From Seminavis robusta (lineage: Eukaryota > Bacillariophyta > Bacillariophyceae > Naviculales > Naviculaceae), in assembly GCA_903772945.1 (NCBI GenBank), contig CAICTM010000036.1:1-64000 (forward strand): a stretch of DNA of 64,000 nt, in the 5' to 3' direction. The notes under the pieces were generated by a model. It saw nothing but the letters and a program-made list of their open reading frames with translations, did no database searches and had not been told where the DNA came from. Numbering within the stretch: the stretch's first letter is position 1; each line of letters starts with the position of its first letter. Position numbers and translations under genes: made by a program. Positions 30,981-40,287 of this stretch are shown piece by piece.

Positions 30981-33512
30981 TCAAAAAACTGCCGACGTTC
31001 GCTTTGTCAGCTTTTTCTTCTTCTTTGACTTTGCACTCGCGTTCTTCTCCACTACCACTGTGGATGGCGGCACGTCGTCGTCGTCGTCCAAGAAAATTGC
31101 CGCCATCAAGTCATGATCAACACTAGTACTAGTAGCAGCAGATTCCTGTTGTTGTTGAAACATTTGTCGAATGGCATCGACCGTCTCTTGATATCGTTGA
31201 GCGATCCGATGTTCGGCAATCCCCGCATACGTCCACCGTTCCAGTTCGTCGCGCAACCGGTCGTATCCTCGTCGACACGTGGCCAACTTTCCGTACAAGG
31301 CTTCGTTCTTTTCCGATTCGTGTTGGAGATGAACTTCTTCCAATTCCTGTACACCGTTCCAAATGTACTGCGTTTCCTTTTCCAACATCATTGTTTTTTG
31401 ATGCATATCAAAGAGATTGACTTTGAGCGTTTTGTTTTCTTTTCGTCGTGTGGCATTCTGTTGTTTGAGATGGGCAATAATATCCTTGCTCTGTTGCACA
31501 GCATTGGACAGATCTTCTGTATTATTATTCGCGTTGGCAGTGTTGGCGGCAGTAAAGCGTTCCTTGAGTGCCGCCACTTTGGCCGCTTCTTCGGCGAGTT
31601 GATCTTGTTCGGCCTGTTGTGTTTCTTCTAATTGCTGTTGTTGTTTTTGGACCTTGTCTTGTAGTTTTGCTACTGTCATTTCGATTTCCGTGAGATCCAA
31701 TTTTCGTTGGGGATCATTGTCGTGATAGAGATCATCGAAAAAGAAGGAATGCCTCTTTTTGGTTGGCACTTGCGGCGCTGCATCCACCAAGTGGAGCACG
31801 GGCAACGGATCATGGGTAATGGTCGTTTTGTTGTTGTTGTCGTCGTCTTTTTTATTGGAATTGCTGCGTCGTTTGTTGTTGTTGGTTGGTCGTTTCGTGC
31901 CGCTTCGGAGTGGTCGTCCCATACTCGTGAGCGACCTAGATCGTTGTCGTGTCGGACGTGCTTTGGTGGGTCGGGACATCCTTTTTTGTTCTCCATTCGA
32001 CGTCGCATCATGGGTTGTATCATCTTTATTATTGTTTGGTTCAGTCGTCGTCGTTGATTTGACGGTGGTGGTTTTTGGGTCCTGATCATCCACCACAACC
32101 ACGTCCTTGTCGGTTGCGTTACCAGTAGCGCTGCCAGTCGGATCCGTAATAGCTGTTGCAGGCACCTTTGGCTCGTCTTTCTTGGCGTTGGTCGTTGGCG
32201 GTGAGAAAATCTTGGTTTCCTCCTTTTCCGTGTCAGGCTTTGCGTTTTTTGTCGCAGCCGTCTGCACCAACAACAACTTTTGTAAACTTGGATCCATCGA
32301 TTGCACTTGTTGACGTGCTTGCTTTTTCTTTTGAGCATTCTTTTGTTTTTGGGTCTGTCGCAATTGTTTTCGTGCGACATTGCGAGCCTGGATGCGTTCC
32401 AAGGCGGCATTGGTGTCTCGGACCAATAGTCCTTGAGGTGGTGGGTCGTCGGTGTGACTACTACTGAGAGTACTGTTGCTACTGACCGAGTCGTCTTGAA
32501 AGACATCGTCATCTTCTGCTTCTGTCTGTCGATTTTGACGTTCTTGCAGTGGCACGTTCAAATCGGAGAGCGAAGACGATCGATGTCGTCGTGGTCGGAC
32601 TCTGGTTGGTTTGGGTGATGAAGATGATGATGATGAAGATTGTTGTGGTTGTTTCTTCTGCTTCTTGTTGGTTGTGGTGGTTGTAGTAGAAGTAGGTATT
32701 GCACTGTTCTCTGTAGTGTTCTCTGTTTCTTGTTTCTCTCCTTTTGGTTTGGCTGGTGGTTGTGGTTGTTTCTTTGTCTTTTTGGTTGCTGTTGCTGCTG
32801 CTGTTGCTGTTGTGCTGGCAGGTTTCTTTGGTTTTGTGGTTGTGATTGGCAAAGAAGAAGATGCGAGATTGGGCATGGAAGATCTCTTATTATTGGATCC
32901 CAAAGCACCCCTTGCCAAAGGTTTTCTACCAGTAGGTGGACTCTGGTTTGCTTTCTTGCTATTGGCAGTTTGTGGTTTTTCGCTTGGTTGGTTGGGATCA
33001 CACTCTACTTCGTCTTCTTCCTGAATAGTAGTGGCGGCTGCCGAACTGATCTTCTTGGTATTCTTCTTGGCCGGCTCCAGTGCTGGCAATAGTGTATTGT
33101 CTGCACCGCCCGTCGTGGCTCTTCGATTTCTTCGTTGTCGACGTGAAGCAGTCGTTGCAGTTGTCTTGTTGTTGTTGCTATTGTTGGCGGTTCGAGTCGA
33201 CGGTTCTTTCCACGAAGTACTCATTATTTGTTCTGGCTGGCTGTTATTGTCATCCAATAGCATGCTTCGAGTCGACCATTCCTTCAGAGATGCACTCATG
33301 CGACGATTCGATTTGGCGGCCTTGGAGGACAGTTGCACATCCATGTCGGGAAGCTTCTTCTCTCCCGTCTTATTGATAGTATTCTTACTGGTATTGTTGC
33401 TGTTGTTCTGACTGGCCGTACCGGTAGTGCTGCTAGAAGCCGTCGCATCGTCCAACGATGGGCCACTGCCACTCATCCGAAAGCTTCCGGCGACTTTGCT
33501 TAAGCGTTTCAT
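30981..33512 (-). CDS. Large disordered basic protein with C-terminal coiled coil
   Basis: No known domain is recognised. The frame is open a little further upstream but the first ATG is at 33512 (MKRLSKVAGSFRMSGSG), giving 843 residues in one exon. About 600 N-terminal residues are Ser/Thr/Asn/Lys-rich and disordered, with AT-hook-like or RS-like basic segments (RPRRHRSSSLSDLNVPL and RPTRQRSRSLTSMGRPL). The last 230 residues are helical: EIEMTVAKLQDKVQKQQQQ, then LEETQQAEQDQLAEEAAKV, then a segment ending in RRGYDRLRDELERWTY. That is a probable coiled-coil oligomerisation region with a possible globular end. Acidic DDDDD and basic KKKKK runs end the protein. The repeated RSxSL sites match those in the 12900-14225 product, so the two may be distant members of one diatom class regulated by phosphorylation. 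Confidence 0.7.
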   Translation of the reverse strand: MKRLSKVAGSFRMSGSGPSLDDATASSSTTGTASQNNSNNTSKNTINKTGEKKLPDMDVQLSSKAAKSNRRMSASLKEWSTRSMLLDDNNSQPEQIMSTSWKEPSTRTANNSNNNKTTATTASRRQRRNRRATTGGADNTLLPALEPAKKNTKKISSAAATTIQEEDEVECDPNQPSEKPQTANSKKANQSPPTGRKPLARGALGSNNKRSSMPNLASSSLPITTTKPKKPASTTATAAATATKKTKKQPQPPAKPKGEKQETENTTENSAIPTSTTTTTTNKKQKKQPQQSSSSSSSSPKPTRVRPRRHRSSSLSDLNVPLQERQNRQTEAEDDDVFQDDSVSSNSTLSSSHTDDPPPQGLLVRDTNAALERIQARNVARKQLRQTQKQKNAQKKKQARQQVQSMDPSLQKLLLVQTAATKNAKPDTEKEETKIFSPPTTNAKKDEPKVPATAITDPTGSATGNATDKDVVVVDDQDPKTTTVKSTTTTEPNNNKDDTTHDATSNGEQKRMSRPTKARPTRQRSRSLTSMGRPLRSGTKRPTNNNKRRSNSNKKDDDNNNKTTITHDPLPVLHLVDAAPQVPTKKRHSFFFDDLYHDNDPQRKLDLTEIEMTVAKLQDKVQKQQQQLEETQQAEQDQLAEEAAKVAALKERFTAANTANANNNTEDLSNAVQQSKDIIAHLKQQNATRRKENKTLKVNLFDMHQKTMMLEKETQYIWNGVQELEEVHLQHESEKNEALYGKLATCRRGYDRLRDELERWTYAGIAEHRIAQRYQETVDAIRQMFQQQQESAATSTSVDHDLMAAIFLDDDDDVPPSTVVVEKNASAKSKKKKKLTKRTSAVF

Positions 33513-33936
33513 GGTTACTTGCTTGCTTGCAATCACCAATTACTGCTACTCTACTCTTTGCAATCTAATTCAGAACAACACAACAACACAACCAACTGTT
33601 GAGGGCTTGTGTGTGGTCCTCTCTTCAATCCCTCAATTGGCTCTTTGTGACAATAATAAGCCATGCAACACATCCAACGTGAGCTTCCAGTGTAAAAGCC
33701 TCTCCTTCCTGAAAATGTGCCGGCAAAAATATTCTTTAATTCCTGAAATGACTTTATTAATTCCTCATGCATTTTATTAATTAATACCTGTAACTTAATC
33801 TCGATCCCCCAAAAGGGTCTGTTTAGGGAGTCGCCAAACTTTCGTTAATTCTCTAATTCCTACAGCGTCACCGAAATTGTCGAGGGTTGCCAAAGTCTGT
33901 TTTCTCAGAGCTCTTGTGGGTGGTGTGCGTGCAAGT
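33513..33936. other. Upstream region of the disordered-protein gene
   Basis: Probable promoter of the minus-strand gene. ATTAAT-rich around 33735-33790. No gene. Confidence 0.4.
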
Positions 33937-34309
33937 TGGGAAGAGGGAAAATGGTTCTTTTCGTGGTCCCTCGAATGGCTAATGAGGACTATTGATTGTC
34001 TAAAGAGGTCAAAATTTGTCCAAGTTTAGAAAGGCGGAATTGGCTTGGTTGTTTTATTGACCACGGTTGACCACGCCTGACCACCCCTGACCACGCATGA
34101 CCACGCTTGACCACAATTTCCACTAGTAATTAACTAGTAAAAGACCATGGCTGACCACACTTGACCACGGCTGACCACACTTGACCATGGTCAATTGTGG
34201 CGAAAGTGACAGTTTAGCTTGAAATTCGGACTTTTATGGTCAAAGATGGTCAAAGTATGTCCAATCCGGTCTTGGTTTGGAGCACCACTGTCTCTTTTCC
34301 CTCTTCCCA
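33937..34309. mobile_element. Foldback element with TTGACCACG array
   Basis: The left end TGGGAAGAGGGAAAA (33937-33951) and its exact inverted copy TTTTCCCTCTTCCCA (34295-34309) enclose 343 bp. The interior (about 34057-34255) is an array of a unit near TTGACCACG or CTGACCACA, followed by inverted copies (TGGTCAA). No coding capacity. No clear target duplication, so the transposon family is open. Confidence 0.5.
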
Positions 34310-34733
34310 GGTACAGCGTGCAACCAGAGTTCAGAAAATCTACCAAGCTACTACATGTAATAGAATAGTACTTGTAGGTGGATTATCTACGGAAGCTGTA
34401 TCGTAATGCTCTACCCTCTACCCTCTCGAGTTAGTGCCTCCCCAGTGGGTATGGTATGGTATTTAAGTATGCATACCCTCCAGGACCCCACTTTTTAGTA
34501 ATAATAAGCAGAGCAATGTAGATTACATACATCATCCAGACTCACAGTATATTTGCTCTTGGAATGGACTGGTTGCCACCCACCCACCACTGCAGATTTG
34601 TCTTTTGTGAGGGTTGAGCAGGCAACATGCAGACACTGCTGATCCTCTCACTTGCTACCGTAGAGCTGCTCGGATTGACGCACCGAAACCATGCAACCTC
34701 TCAACCTAAACTAATTTCTGAATGTTCCCAATT
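34310..34733. other. Intergenic spacer between foldback elements
   Basis: No gene seen. The 84-codon plus frame at 34627-34881 runs into the next array and is not credible. Confidence 0.4.
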
Positions 34734-34948
34734 CCATCCCATGCCTACCACTGCTTTCAGTTATGGAATAACTGTCAACCACTGTCAAGCAACCACTGTT
34801 TCGCAAAACAGTGCTGTCTTTCACCATTGCCTACCACTATCTTTCACCACTATTTACCAGTGTCAAAAAGACAGTGGTTGACAGTGCCACTGTTTACCAC
34901 TGTCAACCACTGTCTTGGTCATGGTTTACCTTGGTTGGCATTGGATGG
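34734..34948. mobile_element. Foldback element with CCACTGTCAA array
   Basis: CCATCCCATGCCTACCAC at the left and the inverted CCATCCAATGCCAACCAA at the right agree at 15 of 18 positions. The interior (about 34772-34918) is packed with ACCACTGTC and its complement GACAGTGGT. It lies immediately left of the TTAA-flanked element. The target duplication is unclear. Confidence 0.45.
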
Positions 34949-34966
34949 CACTGGATTTCTCCACCC

Positions 34967-35713
34967 TTAATGCTCGGAGTCCCAAAATCTGGGAGTGGGG
35001 TCTCCCAGATTTTGGGAGTCACTACAGGTAGGTGTGGTAAATATTGGGTCAGATTTCTATTTTTTCCCCGCATCTACCTGAATATCCTGTCTTCCAGGAA
35101 AATGGATGCCTTTGAATTGTCGGTTGATGGTTGATGAGTCGAGTCTGCCATCATGTACAAAATAGGTTCTGTTGAACCGGAATCGAAGAAGACGGCTGTT
35201 GAGGTGTCCCTTGTTGCATTAGAAGTGGTCGCTTGTTGCATTAGAAGTAGTCGCTTGTTGTTTCATTAACGGTAGAGTCGCTCAGTCGTCGTCGCTCCGT
35301 ACAATGAATTCATCACTTTTATACAGATCGGAAGAAACATTGTTGAGGCGTCGAGTAGTAGTCGCTTGTTGCCATCGCTTGTTGTTTTAGGAGTATTGGT
35401 CGCTTGTTGTTGCATTAGCGGTAGAGGCGGTGTCGTTCCATGGAAGAGAAGTGGTCGCTCCGTGAAGAGGCTCCGTGGAAGAATCGATCCGTCGACCGAT
35501 CGATCGAACGAACGGCTAGGCAAACAAGAGGAGCCTGTCATGGTGGTGAGTAGTAGCTTTTGTTAAGAGGAGCAGCCGCTGTAAAGAGGATACACCGGTA
35601 GCATCATCTTGATAGAGTAACATAGAGTAAAGGTACATGTACCGTACTGGTACGACTGTAGAGGTATCGAGTTCGCAGGGGTGACTCCCAGATTCTGGGA
35701 CTCCGAGCGTTAA
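34967..35713. mobile_element. TTAA-flanked inverted-repeat element with GTCGCTTGTTG array
   Basis: The body is 34971-35709. The left terminus opens TGCTCGGAGTCCCAAAATCT and the right terminus is its inverted copy with only two differences over 26 positions. TTAA flanks both sides (34967-34970 and 35710-35713), the target of piggyBac- and Kolobok-type transposons, although TTAA is also self-complementary. The interior carries GTCGCTTGTTG repeats spaced by ATTAGAAGT-like words (35170-35420) and a GA-rich CGATCGAACG stretch. Its left end also forms a strong hairpin (34981-35016). Non-coding. Confidence 0.6.
34981..35016. repeat. Perfect 15-bp stem hairpin
   Basis: CCCAAAATCTGGGAG and CTCCCAGATTTTGGG pair exactly around a six-base loop. 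It lies inside the left terminus of the TTAA-flanked element, so that terminus is present as an inverted doublet at this end only. Confidence 0.85.
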
Positions 35714-35771
35714 ACCCCCAGGACCGTCCGACGTTTTTCACTCAGGCTTTAAAACTTGACACGACTGACTC

Positions 35772-36503
35772 CAGGAAGGCACCAGATTTACCGGTTTTCT
35801 GGAACCTCGCTAAAACAAACTCACGGTATTTCAATGTACTCGTCCGCGAATCGTGCAGAACGAATGCGTATTCGCGCAGCGCGAATGCGTATTCGCGTGC
35901 ATTCGCCCTTAATTCGCGGAGCTTTACTAGCATATATACGCACTCATTCGCTCTAAACTCGCTCTAACTCGCGGCATTCGCGCGGACTCGCGCAGCACGA
36001 ATAGCGCGAATCACGAACGAATCGCGCTAACTCGCACACCACGAATACCGCGAGTTTGAGGGAACTGGACCTCTGTGGAAACGTCATTCGTGGCAAAATA
36101 CTTAGGAGACGATACTCCGAGGAATAGGAGACGATCGAAATGATTTAAGAGACGAAAGCAATCGTCTCCTATATTTAGGAGACGATTCAGTAGGAGACAT
36201 TCCAATTAGGAGACGAAAGTTTCGAAATAGGAGACAATCCGAAAGATTTAGGAGACGATACCATACAGTTTACATGGTACACTTAGGAGACGATCCGTTG
36301 AGAATAGGAGACGATCCGTTGAAAATAGGAGACGTTTTAAGAATAGACAAAAGATTTAGGAGACGATCCGTTTCGTCTCCTATTTTTAGGAGACGAAATC
36401 CATGAAATAGGAGACGATCAAAAGGATTTAGGAGACGAAAAGTAGCACGACTCGAGTTTCCACAGAGGTCCTGGGTGGATCGCAAAAATCGGCTGCCTTC
36501 CAG
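35772..36503. mobile_element. Middle nested foldback element with CAG target repeat and ATTCGCG array
   Basis: The body is 35775-36500. The left terminus GAAGGCACCAGATTT and the inverted right terminus GAAGGCAGCCGATTT agree at 13 of 15 positions. CAG flanks both ends (35772-35774 and 36501-36503). The array of ATTCGCG and GCGAATGCG words, in both orientations, fills about 35846-36055. The third element (36068-36470) lies near its right end. The terminus is close to that of the element at 10602-10963. Confidence 0.68.
36065..36473. mobile_element. Innermost foldback element with CTG target repeat and TAGGAGACGAT array
   Basis: The body is 36068-36470. The termini GACCTCTGTGGAAAC are perfect inverted copies over 15 bp. 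CTG flanks both ends (36065-36067 and 36471-36473). The array unit is close to TTAGGAGACGATCCG, present many times from about 36100 to 36445, with a few inverted copies (ATCGTCTCC) that make local hairpins. Confidence 0.78.
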
Positions 36504-36805
36504 AACAATTAAGGGCTTGTTTTTAAGGGCTTGTTTAGGGGCTTGTTGAAGTTTTAAGGGTTTGTTTTAAGGGCTTGTTTATTTTTAAAAGGGCTTGTTT
36601 GCACCTGATAAGGGATTGTTCTATGGGGCTTACACGAAGGCTTAATGGTTTGTTTTGAGAACTTAAGGGCTTGTTGTTAAGGGTTTGTTTTTAAGGGCTT
36701 GTTTAAGGGCTTGTTGAAGATTTACGGGCTTGTTTAAGGGCTTGTTTCCAGTCGTGGAAATTTGAAGTTGTTTAAATCCTGAGTGAAAAACGTCGGACGG
36801 TCCAG

Positions 36806-37537
36806 TCTAAAACTAATCTATGGTGAGTAGACCACCCTTTTTTTAAGTTGGAGCAAGCACGACCGCACCGTTTGAATCTTCAACGTCCGGCACCTCTCGC
36901 CTTTGAGAGATTGAATCCTCATTCAATTCGGGAAGCTATTCGGGGTCTGCTTCTATCTTATTAGAAGGGCACGATGTGTCACTTTGGGCCAGAGTTTGTA
37001 CACGGCCAGCTAGCTAGCTAGAGGAAGCACCGGCCAGCCATTTGCTTCAAACTGAACCACCACCCCTGCCTTGATCCTCAGCAGAAGACGAAGATTTGCG
37101 AGGTTTGTTTCTTGGAGTCTTTAGCTCGGATCTCCGTTCTCCTCTTTGCCCAGCGTAACAACAACTCAAGAAAGCAAGTATCGAATCCAATGACAGCGGT
37201 AAGCGTGCGGTAATTGATAGCAGCTTGGCTTGTGGAAGATCGAATTTGTTGATTCCTCAGGTTTTGTCTGCGAGCATCTGCGAAGCATCGAATCTGCGAA
37301 GATCCTTCGAGAGGAGATTCCCTCATTCATTGGAGTGAATCTTCCACCCTGACAACCTCAGAAACCAACCGTATCTTTACTAAAAGAAGAAAGACATGTA
37401 CTTGTATCAGTATTTATTCAAAAGATCCAAGTGATGTTTGTCTTTCCTTCCACTTCCCTCCATTCATTGTTTTCTCGCAATTTTTTTGCAAGCACCAGGT
37501 TTCAGGGATCATCCGTACATCAATAAATCCAGCGACC
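36806..37537. other. Intergenic region upstream of the phytase-like gene
   Basis: A CTAGCTAGCTAG run is near 37007. A minus-strand frame at 37078-37326 has no motif. The promoter of the gene starting at 37538 should lie in the last part. Confidence 0.4.
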
Positions 37538-39411
37538 ATGAAGGTATCCTTAGCTCTTTCGCTTCTTGCTCCCGGCCTTGCTTCTGCTCAGCACTCAATG
37601 GATCAACCCCACTACCTTGTTGGTCTTTTGAACTATCCAAATTCCTTTGTCCCAGAAGTCCTTCAAGGGCACACCAGTGGAACCTACATTGATCCTGATG
37701 CCTCCAGCGGCGTAACAGTTCCTTTCTCCGATGTCCCAGGAGTTGGGTTCAGTGATATTGAAATGTATTACGATGATAATGGAAGCCCCGTCAGTGGGCA
37801 GTTTTACGTTTTAAGTGATAATGGTACGAACAAGCAAAACAGAACAGTTTCAATGCTAGAATGATTTCAGTGCATATCTCACACATCCTGCCTCCCCTCC
37901 TCCCCTCGACAGGCTTTGGGTGAGTTGGTTCCGTTTCCTCTAGCGAGCTAGGAGAGGAGTTTTGTCTATTGTCTATGAAACATCTTTGGGGGTGGCTTTT
38001 TAACACTACTATTTGTCTCTATGGATGCTGGTACAACAGGAGCTCTGACAACTCCGGAGGTGAGCCAAATAGCCGTCTCACAAATCTCATTTGTTGGATG
38101 TTCCCTTCTCGTTTGTAATGAAATTGACTCATACCCTCCTTTGTTGGACTCATAGATTATGCTCTCAATATTCAGCACCTAAAGATCCAGAAGCCTTTCA
38201 CATACCGTCATGGAGAATCCAATTTCGAAAAGTACACAGTTGTCGAGAACTTGGGAACGGCTCTCATTCACGACCCTGAAGGTTTCATTCTCTGGGAAAA
38301 TGGAGCGGATATTCAGGTCGCCTACCATACCCCAGACGAAACCTGGGATGACTACAAGGATCTCCGTGTGTTGACCGGCCGTGACTTTGATGTGGAAGGT
38401 CTCGCCGTGATCAACCAGACCTGCGCCGTTGTGGGTGATGAATTGATGCCTGCCATCTTTATGGTCAACCCCAAGACTGGCGTTGTCCTCTCTCCGTTTG
38501 TTCGCACTCCCGATATTGACAGTGCTGGAAACTTTAACGGCGCCTTCTTGTCTACCCGTGGTGACAAGGTCCACTGCACCATTGAAGAATTGGAGAGCGA
38601 CGATCAATGCACTTCTGTTGACTCTTCCGTGGTCGATGATAGTGAATACCGCAAGCATGACCCTTCTGGCGGTTACGAGGGGTTCTCCCTTTTGGCAGAC
38701 GGGACCATTGCTGCCTTTGTGGAAAAGAACTCAGGAGACACGTCCCTCAGCGATGAACCGGGCGTCCGCGTTTACCATGTTATCCCCGGTGATTGCAGCT
38801 CTGGATCAGCGCCAGTCTTTGAGTCCTTTTTGGGGTACTACAAGTTTGAACACAATGCTGGCAACATTGCCGATGTCTCGGCAATCCCTGGATCCTCCCG
38901 CTATGTGGCAGTGATTGAGCGCAATGGATTCCCATCTGGGCACATGTTCCCCGCTCCTCGAATGCCAGCAAACAAGGTCTGTATCGTGGATCTGTTTGAC
39001 CTGGACCAAGACATGGTGATGCAGAATAAGAAATGCATCCTCAACTACCACAATATTGACGATCCTTGGGATGTGGACGGTAACGGTATCTTCAAGTATG
39101 CTCAGACTCAAGTGACAAACGAAGCACTGGTTGTCGTGGATGACTACTGCATTGTGGCCGGCACTGACACCAACTACCCCTGGACAAATCAGTTTGCTCT
39201 AGATGAATCCGTGGTACCATATTACGAAGAGGTTGCCGACGCTCGTTTCATGGTGGTCTGCTTTGTGGAACCCATCTTCAACTTGGAAATGTTGGCCGAG
39301 TTCATGGCAGCCCCCGATTTCTTGGCTGTCGTTCGCCAAGATCCCAATGAAGTTTCCGAAGACGGCTTGGGTGGTGGCAGCAGAAGGAAGTTGCGTCATC
39401 AGCGCCATTAG
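37538..39411 (+). CDS. Secreted esterase-like/phytase-like protein
   Basis: Predicted extracellular hydrolase of the esterase-like phytase-type beta-propeller family, possibly acting on phosphate esters. Exon 1 is 37538-37823 and exon 2 is 38156-39411. The 332-bp intron has a GTACGA donor and TAG acceptor, phase 1. The product is 513 residues. The signal peptide is MKVSLALSLLAPGLASA. Family-like features are GQFYVLSDN at the exon joint, HDPEGFILWENG, GRDFDVEGLAVINQTCAVVG followed by DELMPAIFMVNPKTGVVL, and GGYEGFSLLADGTIAAFVE: the repeated D/N-x-E-G and GDE-type blade motifs. Five or more cysteines and several NxT sites support secretion. The intron lies within a blade, so exon 1 alone would look like a short truncated protein. 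No metal-binding histidine-acid-phosphatase motif (RHGxRxP) is present. Confidence 0.72.
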
Positions 39412-40287
39412 AGTCGAACGATGGTCGAACCTGTGTCTCTTGCTTTGCCTTCCCTGTTTTCACGCCATTTCCCCTCGGGTCAGTATCAAGCTAAGTCACC
39501 TCTACTTTAGAAAGTTTGTTCAATCTTCTCGTCCTCCGTATCGTGGGTGCCATGTTTTGACAAGGACTTTGAAGAGGCGGGAAATTGAGTGCATCGAGTG
39601 GAGTGTGTCCCAGCGAGCCGATTGCAGATCAGCAGATCAGGCCGACTGAAGTGGTTGAAGGGAGGGAGTGGGCAAGGGGAGGGGAACCAGCAAAAGGGCA
39701 AAGATAAGCGATAGATAGCCAGGGCGTCACAGCCATCCCAATGCTGGGAGTCGAGCATACAGTTTTGTTGCATTCGTTTTGCAGGAGGAAGGCAGCTTTT
39801 CAAAATCTCAGTTCAAAATCCAAGCCCACGGCCATCCTCCCTGGCGGATCAGTGCGGTGTTCTGGGATCCAGCAGCCAGTCAGGTGTCAATCGCCTACTT
39901 CTTCCCCAATCCTTGCACTATCAATCTGGCATGTACATCGTCCAGGGATACTGTACGTACCCACTCTCTGTATTTAGTAGCCGTAGATAGTACTAGCCAA
40001 CTAGGAGCCACTGCCTTGCACATGTCATCTACAGTGCGGAAGCTGAGACGGTGGCTAGGAGTTCAGGAAGACTCGACTCCTCAAGAATGCGCTTTCAATT
40101 ACGTGGATTGTTCTCGTTTGCATCCTTGGAAGTTCCATCCATCTATCCCCACAATGGATCCCTCGTCTCTTCCCTTCCTGGTCCCACGTACAGGTGGCAC
40201 TGCTCCCAGTTTCTCCTCTGTTTTCTACCTGGCCGTGTCCCATCCAGCAAATTGACAATTCAGCCCTATGTCAATCAACTATTCTGT
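39412..40287. other. Intergenic region between convergent genes
   Basis: 3' flanks of the phytase-like gene and of the DUF285 gene. Plus frames at 39779-40255 and 40051-40611 overlap in different registers, the latter also running antisense over the DUF285 gene. No supported gene. Confidence 0.4.

Larger units (their letters stand above)
35719..36805. mobile_element. Outer foldback element with CAG target repeat and AAGGGCTTGTTT array
   Basis: The body is 35722-36802. The termini start GACCGTCCGACGTTTTTCAC and are perfect inverted copies over 25 bp, with weaker similarity beyond. CAG flanks both ends directly (35719-35721 and 36803-36805). Its own array, AAGGGCTTGTTT with variants, fills about 36508-36758. 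A second element (35775-36500) lies inside it near the left end. Inference: a PIF/Harbinger-type non-autonomous element, from the CWG target repeat. Confidence 0.8.

Noticed and set aside
35866-36055. Possible CRISPR-like array because of regular ATTCGCG words
   Set aside because: Units are very short, of mixed orientation and without unique spacers, and the organism is eukaryotic; the foldback-element reading explains it.
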